Source: Defluviitoga tunisiensis (GTDB lineage: Bacteria > Thermotogota > Thermotogae > Petrotogales > Petrotogaceae). From it: a stretch of DNA of 64,000 nt. This document shows positions 53,422-63,562 of this stretch, piece after piece. Position 1 is the stretch's first letter, and each line of letters opens with the position of its first letter. The stretch covers positions 990,676 to 1,054,675 of the forward strand of contig NZ_LN824141.1 in assembly GCF_000953715.1 (NCBI RefSeq), given 5' to 3'. Under the pieces are notes generated by a model. It was not told where the DNA came from. It was given only the letters and a program-made list of their open reading frames with translations, and made no database searches. A program made the translations under genes and the position numbers.

Positions 53422-53701
53422 ATTAAAATTAAATGAGCGAGTAACATTTCACGAACCTGTTCCTTATTATAAATTATATACTGAAATTAATCAATATTAT
53501 TTGGGTATAATTCCTCATAAAAGAAATTTATTAACTGATTATACTGTACCTAATAAGCTTTATGATTATATCCTTTCAGGGTTAAAGGTGTTATTTAGCA
53601 ATAATCCGTCTTTACTTGAGGAAAATGAGATTTATAATTTTGGAATGAGTTATGAGGCAGGAAATAAAGAGGATTTTATAAATAAAATTAGATTGTTGTA
53701 A
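53354..53701 (+). pseudogene. C-terminal remnant of another glycosyltransferase
   Basis: In the frame through 53384 the sequence reads WKLHIYATEKMDVIQHL, then ERVTFHEPVPYYKLYTEI and the donor region KLYDYILSGLKVLFSNN. This is the second half of a GT4-type enzyme. Its first half was lost when it was joined to the gene at 52138; the joint lies near 53350. The next 290 bases to 53992 are worn and contain no intact frame. Confidence 0.72.
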
Positions 53702-53992
53702 AGCAAGGAATTACCAGAGATAAGCGATAAAGAGCTTGATTGGAATGTTAATATGGATAGAGTTTTCAATATTAAATAAAATATAGTTGGATATTCACCA
53801 ATTGATATCTCTAGTAAACAAAATTCGTATAATGATCCTTTGTTGGATTTTAGTAATAAATTTATTGTAGAAAATACCTTATATAGTTAAGGAAGTAACC
53901 ATTTGAAACATAAGATAGTAAAAGTTGATTAAATTCTGTGTTTTGGGTTTTTTGAGGTAATAAAAAGAAAAATATGGAAGGAAGATAATTAT

Positions 53993-55153
53993 ATGAAAAT
54001 TGTGCATGTAGAAGACTATTTTGATCCTTCTGCTGGTTACCAGATTAATGAATTATTATATGCTTGGAAAGACTTTGATGATGAGTTGTTTTTAATTACT
54101 TCCAACGATATGTCTCCTTTTCATAAAAAAGTTGATAATTATTTAGATGCAAAGTTTGAGAAAGAAACAAAAGTTAAAATATATAGGTTAAAACCAATAT
54201 TAAAGGTTTCAACAAGGTTACTTCTGAAAGATCTAAATCAAACCATCAAGTCTATAAATCCAGATGTAGTTTTTATGCATGGTATAGGGGATTTTAAAGA
54301 TCTTCGACTATTAATGAAGAAACCCGAATATATTATTATGAGAGATTGCCATATGTCCTGGATCGCGTCCAAAAATAGATTTAGGAATTTTTACTATGCA
54401 TTTTTTAAAATTATATTTGCAAGTATAATTAATAGAACTAATAAATATGAAATCATCTTTGCATTGGGAGAGGAAGAGTACGAATATTTAAAAAAACTTG
54501 GAATCAGTGATAGTAAAATTGATTATTTACCTCATGGATACAATGAGGAAATAATGTATTATAGTGAGTCAGAAAGAAACATAATAAGAAACTTTTACCA
54601 ATTTAATACAGATGATATTGTAATATCCTATATTGGTAAATTTAATAAAAATAAGCAACCAGATTTAATTTTTGATATTATAAATAAGTTTGAAAGAAAC
54701 TATATTAGTGAAAAGAAACTTAAACTTTTGTTTATTGGTCCAAAAGACAATGAGTATATGAAGATATTTAACAAAAAGCTATTAAAATTAAAAGAGAAGA
54801 TCGATATTACAATCGATGACACAAAACCTTTTACAGAGTTAAGAAAATATTTTTCTGCCAGTGATATATGTATTTTTCCAAAAGAAACAACTTTAAGTTC
54901 AATTCATGCCCAAATTTGTGGTTGCCAAGTCATAATGGAAAACCATAAATCGAATAGAGAAAGGGTTATAAATAACGAAAATCTTTTTGAAATAGATAAT
55001 TTAGAGCAGGCCTCTCAAATACTAAAAAAAATTATTGATAATAACGAATATAAAAATAGAATGGAATATATCCCTTTTTTAAAAGATAGAGAATATAATA
55101 ATCAGGTTAAAAAACTTAGGAATTTAATAAAAAAATCAATGAACAAATGCTAA
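53993..55153 (+). CDS. Glycosyltransferase (GT-B type)
   Basis: A 386-residue protein likely to transfer a sugar to the growing repeat unit. It begins MKIVHVEDYFDPSAGYQINE, and the second domain has VISYIGKFNKNKQPDLIF, LLFIGPKDNEYM and SASDICIFPKETTLSSIHAQICG, in place of the usual EGFGxxxxE motif, so it is a distant GT4 relative. DCHMSWIASKNRFRN in the acceptor domain is unusual. GGAAGG precedes the ATG. Codons are AT-rich like those of its neighbours. Confidence 0.75.
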   Translation: MKIVHVEDYFDPSAGYQINELLYAWKDFDDELFLITSNDMSPFHKKVDNYLDAKFEKETKVKIYRLKPILKVSTRLLLKDLNQTIKSINPDVVFMHGIGDFKDLRLLMKKPEYIIMRDCHMSWIASKNRFRNFYYAFFKIIFASIINRTNKYEIIFALGEEEYEYLKKLGISDSKIDYLPHGYNEEIMYYSESERNIIRNFYQFNTDDIVISYIGKFNKNKQPDLIFDIINKFERNYISEKKLKLLFIGPKDNEYMKIFNKKLLKLKEKIDITIDDTKPFTELRKYFSASDICIFPKETTLSSIHAQICGCQVIMENHKSNRERVINNENLFEIDNLEQASQILKKIIDNNEYKNRMEYIPFLKDREYNNQVKKLRNLIKKSMNKC

Positions 55154-55188
55154 TATTATGAAAATTTAGACGGTAAGGAGCCTATCAA

Positions 55189-56298
55189 ATGAAAACAGCG
55201 ATGATATTTGGAACAAGGCCAGAAGCAATAAAAATGGCACCTTTGTACATAAAAATGAAAGAAAACGGAATAGACGTAAAAGTAATAGCTACCGCTCAAC
55301 ACAGAGAAATGCTTGATCAAGTTTTAGAATTATTTGAAATAAAGCCAGATTATGATTTAAATATTATGAAAAAGAATCAATCATTACCCGAATTAACATC
55401 ACGACTTTTAATAGCAATAGATGAAATACTAAAAATTGAAAAATTTGATTATGTATTAGTGCAAGGAGATACAACGTCATCATTTGTTGGAAGTCTCACA
55501 GCCTTTTACAACAAAATCCCTGTTGGCCACGTAGAAGCAGGCTTAAGAACGAACGATATATACAACCCTTTCCCAGAAGAAATGAACAGAAGACTAACAG
55601 GAACAATAGCTCTACATCATTTTGCTTCTACCCAAAAAGCAAAAGAAAATCTTCTAAAAGAAAATGTTGAAGAAAAAAACATAATAGTAACAGGAAATAC
55701 TGTAATAGATGCTCTACTTTGGGTAAAACAAAACAAAAATAAAGATATAGAAAAGATTAAAGAAAAGTACAACATAAAGAACAAAAAGTTTATCTTAGTA
55801 ACGATGCATAGAAGGGAGAACTGGGGAAAACCGATAGAAAACGTGATGAAAGCAATAAAAAGGTATCTACACGAAAACGAAGAAATGTACATAGTATTTC
55901 CAGTTCACTTAAATCCTGTTGTGAGAGAAAGTGTATATAAAATATTAGGAAACGAAGAAAAAGCGATATTAATTGACCCTGTAGAATACCTAGAGTTCAT
56001 AGCTTTAATGGATTCAAGCCATTACATAATGACAGACTCAGGTGGGATACAAGAAGAAGCACCAACATTAGGAAAACCAACATTAGTTCTCAGAAAAACA
56101 ACAGAAAGACCAGAGGCAATAGAAGCAGGAACAGCAAAATTAATTGGAACAGAAGAAGAAACTGTATATCAAGCAATGAAAGAACTTGAAACAGAACAAT
56201 ACACAAAAATGAGTAAAGCAAGCAACCCTTTTGGAGACGGAAAAGCATCTGAAAGAATTATTGAATTTTTGAAAGAAGAATTTAATGGCCAAAAATAA
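55189..56298 (+). CDS. wecB: UDP-N-acetylglucosamine 2-epimerase (non-hydrolysing)
   Basis: A 369-residue enzyme making UDP-ManNAc. Motifs: IFGTRPEAIKMAPLYIKM, ATAQHREMLDQVL, VQGDTTSSFVGSL, GHVEAGLRTNDIYNPFPEE, TMHRRENWG and MTDSGGIQEEAPTLGKP. It is followed by wecC, so the pair should supply UDP-ManNAcA for the polysaccharide. An AAGGAG site precedes the ATG at 55189. Confidence 0.95.
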   Translation: MKTAMIFGTRPEAIKMAPLYIKMKENGIDVKVIATAQHREMLDQVLELFEIKPDYDLNIMKKNQSLPELTSRLLIAIDEILKIEKFDYVLVQGDTTSSFVGSLTAFYNKIPVGHVEAGLRTNDIYNPFPEEMNRRLTGTIALHHFASTQKAKENLLKENVEEKNIIVTGNTVIDALLWVKQNKNKDIEKIKEKYNIKNKKFILVTMHRRENWGKPIENVMKAIKRYLHENEEMYIVFPVHLNPVVRESVYKILGNEEKAILIDPVEYLEFIALMDSSHYIMTDSGGIQEEAPTLGKPTLVLRKTTERPEAIEAGTAKLIGTEEETVYQAMKELETEQYTKMSKASNPFGDGKASERIIEFLKEEFNGQK

Positions 56299-56331
56299 GA
56301 CAATAAAAGCCTTTAAAATCAGGAGGATAAG

Positions 56332-57585
56332 ATGTTAGAAAAAATCAAGGATAAAACTGCAAAAATAGCGATAGTAGGAATGGGCTACATTGGATTACCA
56401 ACCTCAATAGTATTTGCTGAAGCAGGGTACGAAGTATACGGTTACGATGTAAATGAAGAAGTTATTAACACATTAAAAAGTGGGAAGATACATATAAAAG
56501 AACCAGATTTACAACAATCTTTTGAAAAGGTTTTAAATTCAAAGAAATTGATACCTACCAATAAATTAGAGAAATCAGATGTTTTCATAATATGTGTACC
56601 TACACCATTTGTAAAAAAAGAAAATAAAAAATTATCAGATATTACCTATGTAGAAAAAGCATCAAAAGAGATTTCTCCTTATGTAGAAAAAGGTACACTA
56701 GTAATATTAGAATCAACCGTTCCTCCTATGACAACAGATGAGGTAGTTGGAAAAATAATAGAAAGTGAAACAAATTTAAAACTAAACGAAGATTTTCTTC
56801 TTTCATATTGCCCAGAAAGAGTCTTACCTGGTAGAATACTATATGAATTAAAAAACAACGATAGAATAATTGGGTCTTCAAGTGAAAAAGCAAAAGAAAT
56901 AACTAAATCATTGTACGAATCCATACTAACAAGTGGAAAAGCATATACTACCGATACTCATACAGCAGAAATGTGTAAATTGGTAGAAAACTCTTATAGG
57001 GATGTAAATATAGCATTTGCCAACGAGCTTTCTATAATTGCAGATAAAATAGGAATTAATGTATTCGAATTGATTGAATTAGCCAACAGACATCCAAGAG
57101 TAAACATACTTAAACCGGGAGCAGGAGTAGGGGGACATTGTCTAGCAGTAGACCCTTGGTTCATAGTTGAAAAGTTTCCAGAAGAAGCGAATATTATAAG
57201 AACAGCAAGAGAAATAAATGATTACAAGCCACATTGGATTGTAGAAAAAATAGAAAAAGAAATAAAAGAAAAATATCCAAATAGCGAGAAAGAAATTACA
57301 ATAGGAATTCTTGGATTATCATACAAGCCGAACATTGATGATTTAAGAGAAAGTCCTTCAATTGAAATAGCTCTTTGCTTGAAAGAAAAAGGTTATAATG
57401 TAGTAGGCTGTGAACCAAATGTCAAAAAAGAAGAAATAAAAGGAATAAAAAATCTCTCATTAGATGAAACATTAGAAAAATCAGATTATTTAGTACTTAC
57501 ATTAGCTCATGATGAATTTAAGGAACACATTAATTCAATAATGAATAAAAATGTTATTGATGCCGTGGGCGTGATTCAACATTGA
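56332..57585 (+). CDS. wecC: UDP-N-acetyl-D-mannosamine dehydrogenase
   Basis: A 417-residue UDP-sugar 6-dehydrogenase. The N-terminal IAIVGMGYIGLPTSIVFAEA binds NAD; VCVPTPF and LESTVPPMTTDEV follow; the central AEMCKLVENSYRDVNIAFANEL and the catalytic cysteine in GAGVGGHCLAVDPWF are intact. LSYKPNIDDLRESPS begins the C-terminal domain. It oxidises UDP-ManNAc from WecB to UDP-ManNAcA. GGAGG precedes the ATG. Confidence 0.95.
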   Translation: MLEKIKDKTAKIAIVGMGYIGLPTSIVFAEAGYEVYGYDVNEEVINTLKSGKIHIKEPDLQQSFEKVLNSKKLIPTNKLEKSDVFIICVPTPFVKKENKKLSDITYVEKASKEISPYVEKGTLVILESTVPPMTTDEVVGKIIESETNLKLNEDFLLSYCPERVLPGRILYELKNNDRIIGSSSEKAKEITKSLYESILTSGKAYTTDTHTAEMCKLVENSYRDVNIAFANELSIIADKIGINVFELIELANRHPRVNILKPGAGVGGHCLAVDPWFIVEKFPEEANIIRTAREINDYKPHWIVEKIEKEIKEKYPNSEKEITIGILGLSYKPNIDDLRESPSIEIALCLKEKGYNVVGCEPNVKKEEIKGIKNLSLDETLEKSDYLVLTLAHDEFKEHINSIMNKNVIDAVGVIQH

Positions 57586-57663
57586 AAGCTTTAAGATAGA
57601 ATTGTAATAGATATTTATTAAGAGGTAAAATCAAAATAAATACAATAAAATTCAATAATAAAT

Positions 57664-58159
57664 AATTATGTTACGATTTTAACATGTCTGATATCTTTTT
57701 TCAGTCTTTGAATGTCAAAACTCCTGATTATAACCTTGGGATAGGTTCTGGAACACATGGTGAAATGACAGGAAGAATAATGATTGAATTTGAAAAGATT
57801 GTTATGAAAGCATAAAAGAATTTGGGTTTGAAAGATATTTAGAAAACTTTGTTATGAGTGAACCTCTTGATTATCCTAAACTGATGGGGCTTGTAAAACG
57901 ATCATACAAAGTAATAACAGATAGTGGAGGATTACAAAAAGAAGCATATTTTGCGGGAAAAAGATGCGTAGTTTTGATGCCAGATACAGGTTGGAGAGAG
58001 TTAGTAGAAGCAGGATGGAATATGCTAGCAGATGAAAATAACCTCGTAGAAAAGGTATTAACTGAAAGTAGAATAGCATACCCACATGGTATGTATGGTG
58101 ATGGAAATGCCGGGGAGAAGATAGTTGAACAAATGATATCATATTTGCTTCTAAGATAA
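57664..58159 (+). pseudogene. wecB-like epimerase relic, copy 1
   Basis: A broken 2-epimerase-like gene distinct from the intact wecB. Pieces are MSDIFFQSLNVKTPDYN-type sequence, GIGSGTHGEMTGRIMIEFEKI, a stop, then in another frame FGFERYLENFVMSEPLDYPKL split here, VITDSGGLQKEAYFAGKRCVV, and HGMYGDGNAGEKIVEQM. The N-terminus is missing, and an internal deletion removes the middle. The second copy at 63563-64000 has the same deletion point after ATGAAAGCATAAA. Confidence 0.8.
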
Positions 58160-58505
58160 AAATTGATTTATTATAAATTAAATCTTTTGATTTTATAATA
58201 TATATAAAATGTTTATACAAAAGATAATTTCAAAAATTTTTTTTAAAAGGAAAGGATATAATATATTTTTGAGGTCATTAATAAGGAAGCTAGAAAACTT
58301 TTAAAACTAAAAGAATATTTTTTACTTATAATTTGTAGACATTTTCAAAAAAAAAATTTCTACTTAAATTTAAGAAATTCATAACTATGAATTCATAATT
58401 AGAGTTTTCTACTACCTATATGTTTTTCCTGCTCATCACAATCACCCCAAATAGAGATTGAAGAAAAATGGAAGAAATGGTAAAATAAAAGTAAGGAGTG
58501 AGAAC
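58160..58505. other. AT-rich stretch with worn coding remnants
   Basis: No intact gene. A 31-codon frame from ATG 58209 (MFIQKIISKIFFKRKGYN) could be the start of a lost gene. The last 60 bases form the leader of the IS3-type remnant. Confidence 0.3.
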
Positions 58506-59871
58506 ATGAAAAATAAAAAAGTTTATTCCAGTGAATTCAAGCTTCAAGTTGTTAAAGAATATCTTAACAGTGAAAAGTCTTTAAAAGATTTTTCAAATGA
58601 ATATTCTATAGCCTTTTAATGCTCTTTCTCAGTGGGTACAAAAGATCAAATTATAATGACTCTTTTTTTGATGTCAAGAAAGGTAGAGCTAAATCTATTA
58701 TTTCTGATTATTCTAAGATTCCTCCTATCATTTATGAATCAGCAGGTATAGATAGGTCTGATGATTATAACACTTCTAATGATTCTGTTTATCTTAAAAG
58801 AAAACTTAGTTATTATGAAAAGATTCTTCTTGAAAAAGAATTACAGCTGAGAATAATAATGGATGAACTTGAACTTAAAAAAAATATGAACCACAAGTGA
58901 ATTGTACAGATATCGGTAAATTGCTTCTCATTAAAATGCAGAAATTATGGTGTTTGCCTGAGTTATCTTCTGGATTATTTTCATATGAGTTCAAGCTCTT
59001 TTTATTTCAAAACAAGGTTTTTCTTTGTTGTTGAATGTATAAAAGCTAAATCAAAACAAAAAAGATTTCCAGGATTCTCTTATACTATCAATGGTCAAAT
59101 AGTTGAAGATGAACGTATTAAAGAGATAATAATCTCCATATATGAAAACAGCAATCCAAACGATCCAACTTTTTACTTTAAATCTGTTATCGACAAGAAG
59201 TTATTTGTTGTCTTTAAGAATCAACTTGGAATAATTGTTAACCACAAAAAGATTTGCAGATTAAGAAAAGAATTAGGTGTTGTTAGAGCTTACAAAAACC
59301 ATTTCAAACATGCAAAGAAAAGGCCAAATAATCAAGAAATAGATGCTCTCAATGGATTCCGGGAAGGGAATATTAAATTTATTTCTACAACGAAAGATGG
59401 TTTTTCCCCATACTGGATATTATTGATAAGACAATTGTTTCTTCACAGATAGGACATTCAAGTAAATTAAAAGATTTCATCAAAGCTGTTCATACAGGCA
59501 TTTCATACAGAAAAGTTAATCCTAAAGAACTCATAATCAGAACAGACAACGGACCTCAATTTAAATCAAAAGCAACTGAAGCTTTTATGAATGAGTTGGA
59601 AATAACTCATGAATTTGGTTACAAGAACAACCCCAATTCACAAGATTTTATTGAATTACACCATTTTAATCTTGAAAGAGAGTTTGTTCAACTGAATTCT
59701 TTTGAAAATATTGAAGAAATTTTTCAAGCTTACAACGCATATATGTTCTTTTATCATAACCTAAGGCGGTATGGTTCGTTGAATTATATGACACCAAGTG
59801 AATTTAGTAAGATGTTCGAGATCAATTCAGATACTTATTTTAATTCAAAAACTATTTTTGTGAAAAAGTAA
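58506..59871 (+). pseudogene. IS3-family transposase remnant (orfA and orfB, several frameshifts)
   Basis: OrfA begins MKNKKVYSSEFKLQVVKEYL, a transposase helix-turn-helix, and breaks at about 58617; LSQWVQKIK follows in another frame. The orfB part shows the HTH_21-like LGIIVNHKKICRLRKELGVV, then the integrase core in pieces: a worn first segment near 59395, IIRTDNGPQFKSKA (second aspartate) and an altered DFIELHHFNLEREFV where the catalytic glutamate lies. Several stops and shifts (about 58900, 59450, 59585) rule out activity. Terminal inverted repeats could not be found by eye. Confidence 0.85.
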
Positions 59872-60068
59872 GATTTCTTTATTTATTCTCCAATAACAGG
59901 AGGTCAGACCGCTAGCTTATAATAAATGAAAACAAATAAAGAACCAAAAGAAAGCATGGTTTTCTGGAATGAAGTTTTTATTTACCCGTAAATGTATAGA
60001 CTAAGATCAACGGATATTTTTATGAACAAATGATGAGAGAATTAATTTAATTTTGTGGAGGAGATAAA

Positions 60069-61163
60069 ATGCAAGTTACCCATGTAATTAGTTCTTGTAT
60101 TCCTGGAGGTGCTCAAGTTTTTGTAAAATCTTTGCCAAAACAATTATATTTAGAAGGTAATGAAGTTGAGTTATGGGTAATGATTAAAGCAAAAGATATT
60201 CCTTATACAAACGATCAAAGCATTTGCTTTGAGGAAAAATTTATAGAGGAATTAGAAAACACAAATATTCCCGTAAGATTTATTTGGAAAAGACCTAATA
60301 AGGATTGGTATAAAACTTCAAAAAATTTAAATAAACTTTTCCTTCAATTTAGGCCGGACATAGTCCATTCTCATTCGGAATCAGGTACTTTTCACATTTG
60401 CAGAGCTTTGGATACTAAAGTCAAGATCATTCAAACAATTCACAGTAGAAAAATAACTCAGAAGTTTATACGAAAATTCTATATAAATCCAAGATGTAGT
60501 ATTTTTGTTGCCATTTCAAATAAGGTACGTATAATATTAGAGGATAATTTAAAAATATCCCCAGAAAAAATCAAATTAATATATAATGGGATAGATACTA
60601 ATGATTTTTTATATGAAAATAGGAATGTAAAAAATAAAGTAAAAAGTATTGTATCAATCGGACGTTTTACTAAAGCTAAAGATTGTCCAAATTTATTGAG
60701 TGCTTTTTCTCTTCTTAAGTCATTATTAGAAAATGAAAGATTAGATGTACCAAATCTTCTCCTTGTTGGAGAAGGAGAACTTAGGAATCAAATAAAGGAT
60801 GAAGTTAAAGAAAAGAAATTATCTGAAAACGTCAAATTCTTAGGTGTAAGAAACGATATACCAGAGATTTTGAAGCATTCTGATATCTATGTTATGTCCT
60901 TACAGTGGGAAGGGCTTTCAATTTCTTTAATAGAAGCTCTTGCTTCAGGAATACCTATAGTGACTACAGATGCTGGAAGTAATAATGAAATAGTCGAAAA
61001 TAATGTAAGTGGATTAATTGTTCCTATAAAGGATCCTGAAGTTTTGGCTAATGGATTATATAAATTAATTATAGATGATCAAATTTGGAAAAAATTCTCT
61101 GAAGAAGCATCAAAAAGAGCCAAACTATTTACTATCGAAGAATGTGCAAAAAAAACATGTTGA
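60069..61163 (+). CDS. Glycosyltransferase family 4, frame break at a poly-A run near its end
   Basis: A 364-residue GT4 enzyme: VISSCIPGGAQVFVKSL at the start, IVHSHSESGTFHICRAL, then ISPEKIKLIYNGIDTNDF, SIGRFTKAKDCPNLLSAF, LLVGEGELRNQI, and WEGLSISLIEALASGIPIVTTDA (shortened). At 61149-61156 a run of eight A bases shifts the frame. With seven A the protein would continue KKHVEMYKELLDHRK and stop at 61197, a normal GT4 ending. The cause may be mutation, sequencing error or transcript slippage. GGAGG precedes the ATG. Confidence 0.87.
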   Translation: MQVTHVISSCIPGGAQVFVKSLPKQLYLEGNEVELWVMIKAKDIPYTNDQSICFEEKFIEELENTNIPVRFIWKRPNKDWYKTSKNLNKLFLQFRPDIVHSHSESGTFHICRALDTKVKIIQTIHSRKITQKFIRKFYINPRCSIFVAISNKVRIILEDNLKISPEKIKLIYNGIDTNDFLYENRNVKNKVKSIVSIGRFTKAKDCPNLLSAFSLLKSLLENERLDVPNLLLVGEGELRNQIKDEVKEKKLSENVKFLGVRNDIPEILKHSDIYVMSLQWEGLSISLIEALASGIPIVTTDAGSNNEIVENNVSGLIVPIKDPEVLANGLYKLIIDDQIWKKFSEEASKRAKLFTIEECAKKTC

Positions 61164-61186
61164 AATGTACAAGGAGTTGTTAGATC

Positions 61187-62611
61187 ATAGAAAGTAATAT
61201 ACCTGGTCTTTCAAATTATTTGGATCGAAATGCAAATGAAAATACAAAGTTTATAGATTTTATTAAAGCTCTATTCTTTCTTTTTATAGTAATTCAAGCA
61301 TTAATATTTAACAATGCTTTTATAACTTTTGGTTTATTTATTCTTCTTTTTTTTCTAGAAAAAAAATATCTGCTTTCAATTATTTTAGTATCTCCTATAA
61401 TTGAAACTATTCTTATTGTAGTTGAGGGTGTAACAATAACCAAATTGCTAGTTATCTTTTATACATTTTATTTCCTATATGTAATAGTAAAAGAGAATGC
61501 AGTTATTATTGATAAGAAAAGTTGGATTTTATTAGTCTATCTTTTTATCGTTATATTTGGATTATTTAATGCAATTACATTCGGCCCATTCCTTTCTCTT
61601 GTTGACTGGGATTACAATGCAATAATAAACGAAAATTTTATTTCTTATATACCAAAAATACTCTTTTCTATTTTGCTATATTCCTATATCAAAATAAAAG
61701 GATACAATTATCTAAGAGATAACTTGAGATATTTAGCAGTTCTAATCTCTATTGCCTTAATAATAATTGCCGTTTATTTTTTTATTACTATTAGTAATGA
61801 ATCTTCTAATTGGTGGAATGTTGCCAGACGTTTCACATTCAAAGGGGCAGACCCTAATAATTTCGCGTCAATACTTTCCAGCCTGAGCATTTTTCCTTTA
61901 TATCTAATATTAAAAAGTAGAACAAAAAGGGAAATAGTGGTTGGAATAATAAGTGTAGCGTTAATTTATTTTTCTATTTTTTTAACGCTGTCAAAAGGGG
62001 GAACATTAACATTAATTTTTTCAATAATTCTAACTTTTTTTGTTTTATCTAAGAAAAATGTTAAGAGATCATTTTTCGTATTATCCTTAGGAATTATAAT
62101 AATTGCAATATTGGTGAATTTTGAAATTATTGATTTTTCTCCTCTTTATGAAAGATTCTTTGGTGAGCATATTTATGATATTTCTTCTTTCACTACTAGA
62201 AGAAGTGATTGGTGGCTAGCGGGTATAAAAGCAATTAAGCAAAGGCCCATTTTGGGTTTTGGTGGATCATTTTATGCTGGAATGTGGATAAACTATACAG
62301 CATATGGAGAAATGTTCGTGATGCACAGTTTGTATATTGAAATATTGGTTCAATATGGAATATTGGGATTAATTGTTTTTTTATGGATAATTGTTAGAAT
62401 ATTAAAAGATTTTAAACAACTGATCAACAAATTGAATAAGGGACAATTAAAAGATACCATTTTTTTGATTCCATTCATTTCGCTGTTAACCTGTCTTTTC
62501 GCTGGATTATCCCTTTCATGGCAGTGGAGAGATCTACTATGGTTTTTTATTTCTATTTGTTTAGGCGTTGGAAGCCTTACAGGGGAGAATATTAAAATGA
62601 GCAACATATAA
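61187..62611 (+). CDS. O-antigen polymerase/ligase (Wzy/WaaL-like), possible AUA start
   Basis: A multi-helix membrane protein of about 474 residues with some ten or more helices. The loop with FTLSKGGTLTLIFSIIL (after a lysine-glycine pair) and the large periplasmic loop FTTRRSDWWLAGIKAI, PILGFGGSFYAGMW and MFVMHSLYIEILVQYG is typical of the O-antigen ligase/polymerase family. It joins repeat units of the polysaccharide. The first standard start is TTG 61220 without a ribosome site. AAGGAG at 61171-61176 points to ATA at 61187 (10 bases), giving MESNIPGLSNYLDRN. Confidence 0.82.
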   Translation: MESNIPGLSNYLDRNANENTKFIDFIKALFFLFIVIQALIFNNAFITFGLFILLFFLEKKYLLSIILVSPIIETILIVVEGVTITKLLVIFYTFYFLYVIVKENAVIIDKKSWILLVYLFIVIFGLFNAITFGPFLSLVDWDYNAIINENFISYIPKILFSILLYSYIKIKGYNYLRDNLRYLAVLISIALIIIAVYFFITISNESSNWWNVARRFTFKGADPNNFASILSSLSIFPLYLILKSRTKREIVVGIISVALIYFSIFLTLSKGGTLTLIFSIILTFFVLSKKNVKRSFFVLSLGIIIIAILVNFEIIDFSPLYERFFGEHIYDISSFTTRRSDWWLAGIKAIKQRPILGFGGSFYAGMWINYTAYGEMFVMHSLYIEILVQYGILGLIVFLWIIVRILKDFKQLINKLNKGQLKDTIFLIPFISLLTCLFAGLSLSWQWRDLLWFFISICLGVGSLTGENIKMSNI

Positions 62612-63120
62612 AAATGAATTCAAAGGTATTTTTGTATAAAATCAAGATTACCAACTTCTTGAAGAAATTCCTTTCATAACATTATATGAAAAGTGTTTCT
62701 CCTTTTTTAGATCCTGATTTAATCAACTATGCGTCAAGAAGGCTGAAGGATATAAGGAGAAGAAATTATAAATATTATTAAACGAATTTTGAAAAAGCAT
62801 CAAGAAGTAGTTGAATATAAATGGGCGGGAATAAATAAAAAACAACTAAAAAATACTTAAAATTCTAAAACATTTGCCATCTGCCATTGTTATACTTATA
62901 GATAATTTGTGGATAAAATATAAAGTACTTAAACTCTATTAAGCACAAATATTTATGGAAATTTTATAAGGGATTTCAAAAAATGACTTTCATTATTTTA
63001 TTTATCTTGTTTTAAAAGACTAATAGAAGGCTACAAAGATTGGTTAATTTCTTCAAATAATCAAACATAAATTGATAGAGTTTTATGAGCTTAGTAATTT
63101 CAATAAGAGGAGTTGATTAA
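62612..63120. other. Gene-free, worn coding remnants
   Basis: No intact gene. A short frame from ATG 62684 reads VSPFLDPDLINYA and may derive from an asparagine-synthase-like or other enzyme, but the match is weak. Several poly-A stretches and stops follow. An AGAGGAG site at the end belongs to the next gene. Confidence 0.3.
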
Positions 63121-63534
63121 ATGTCAAAAATATCTGTAATAATCCCCCCATACAATGTGGAGAAATACGTAGAGAGAACTTTGAGAAGTTTAATGGCTCA
63201 AACTTTTAAAGATTTTGAAGTAATAATAATCAATGATGGCTCTACTGATAATACAGAAAAGATTATCCAAGAAGTCTTGCAAAATGCTAATTTTCAGTGG
63301 AAATTAATAAATCAAGAGAATCAAGGTGTAAGCGCTGCTAGAAACAGAGGAATAATAGAATCAAAAGGGGGATACGTATGTTTCTTAGATGCAGATGATT
63401 ATTATCATCCTACCTTTCTTGAAAAAATGTATAATAAGGCCAAAGAGAAAAATTATGATTTAGTTTTTTGTAATTTTAGTTATGTTGATGAAAATGGAAA
63501 AACTATTTTGGAGCCTAAACAATCAAAGAAATAG
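63121..63534 (+). pseudogene. Glycosyltransferase family 2, truncated after the nucleotide domain
   Basis: 137 residues of a GT-A transferase: ISVIIPPYNVEKYVERTLRSL, IIINDGSTDNTEKI, GVSAARNRGI and the metal-binding LDADDYYHP. GT2 enzymes normally continue for another 100-200 residues. Here the gene ends in EPKQSKK, 28 bases before a second relic. The opening PPYN (usually PVYN) is a small oddity. Probably nonfunctional, though the catalytic half is intact. Confidence 0.8.
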
Positions 63535-63562
63535 TAAAGGAAAAAGAAAGGAAGTCTCTAAC

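Noticed and set aside
58160-60068. Active insertion sequence
   Set aside because: The transposase frames are broken in at least four places and no terminal inverted repeats or target duplication were found.
62684-62779. Asparagine-synthase fragment
   Set aside because: VSPFLDPDLINYA is suggestive, but the match is only a dozen residues and the flanks are unreadable.
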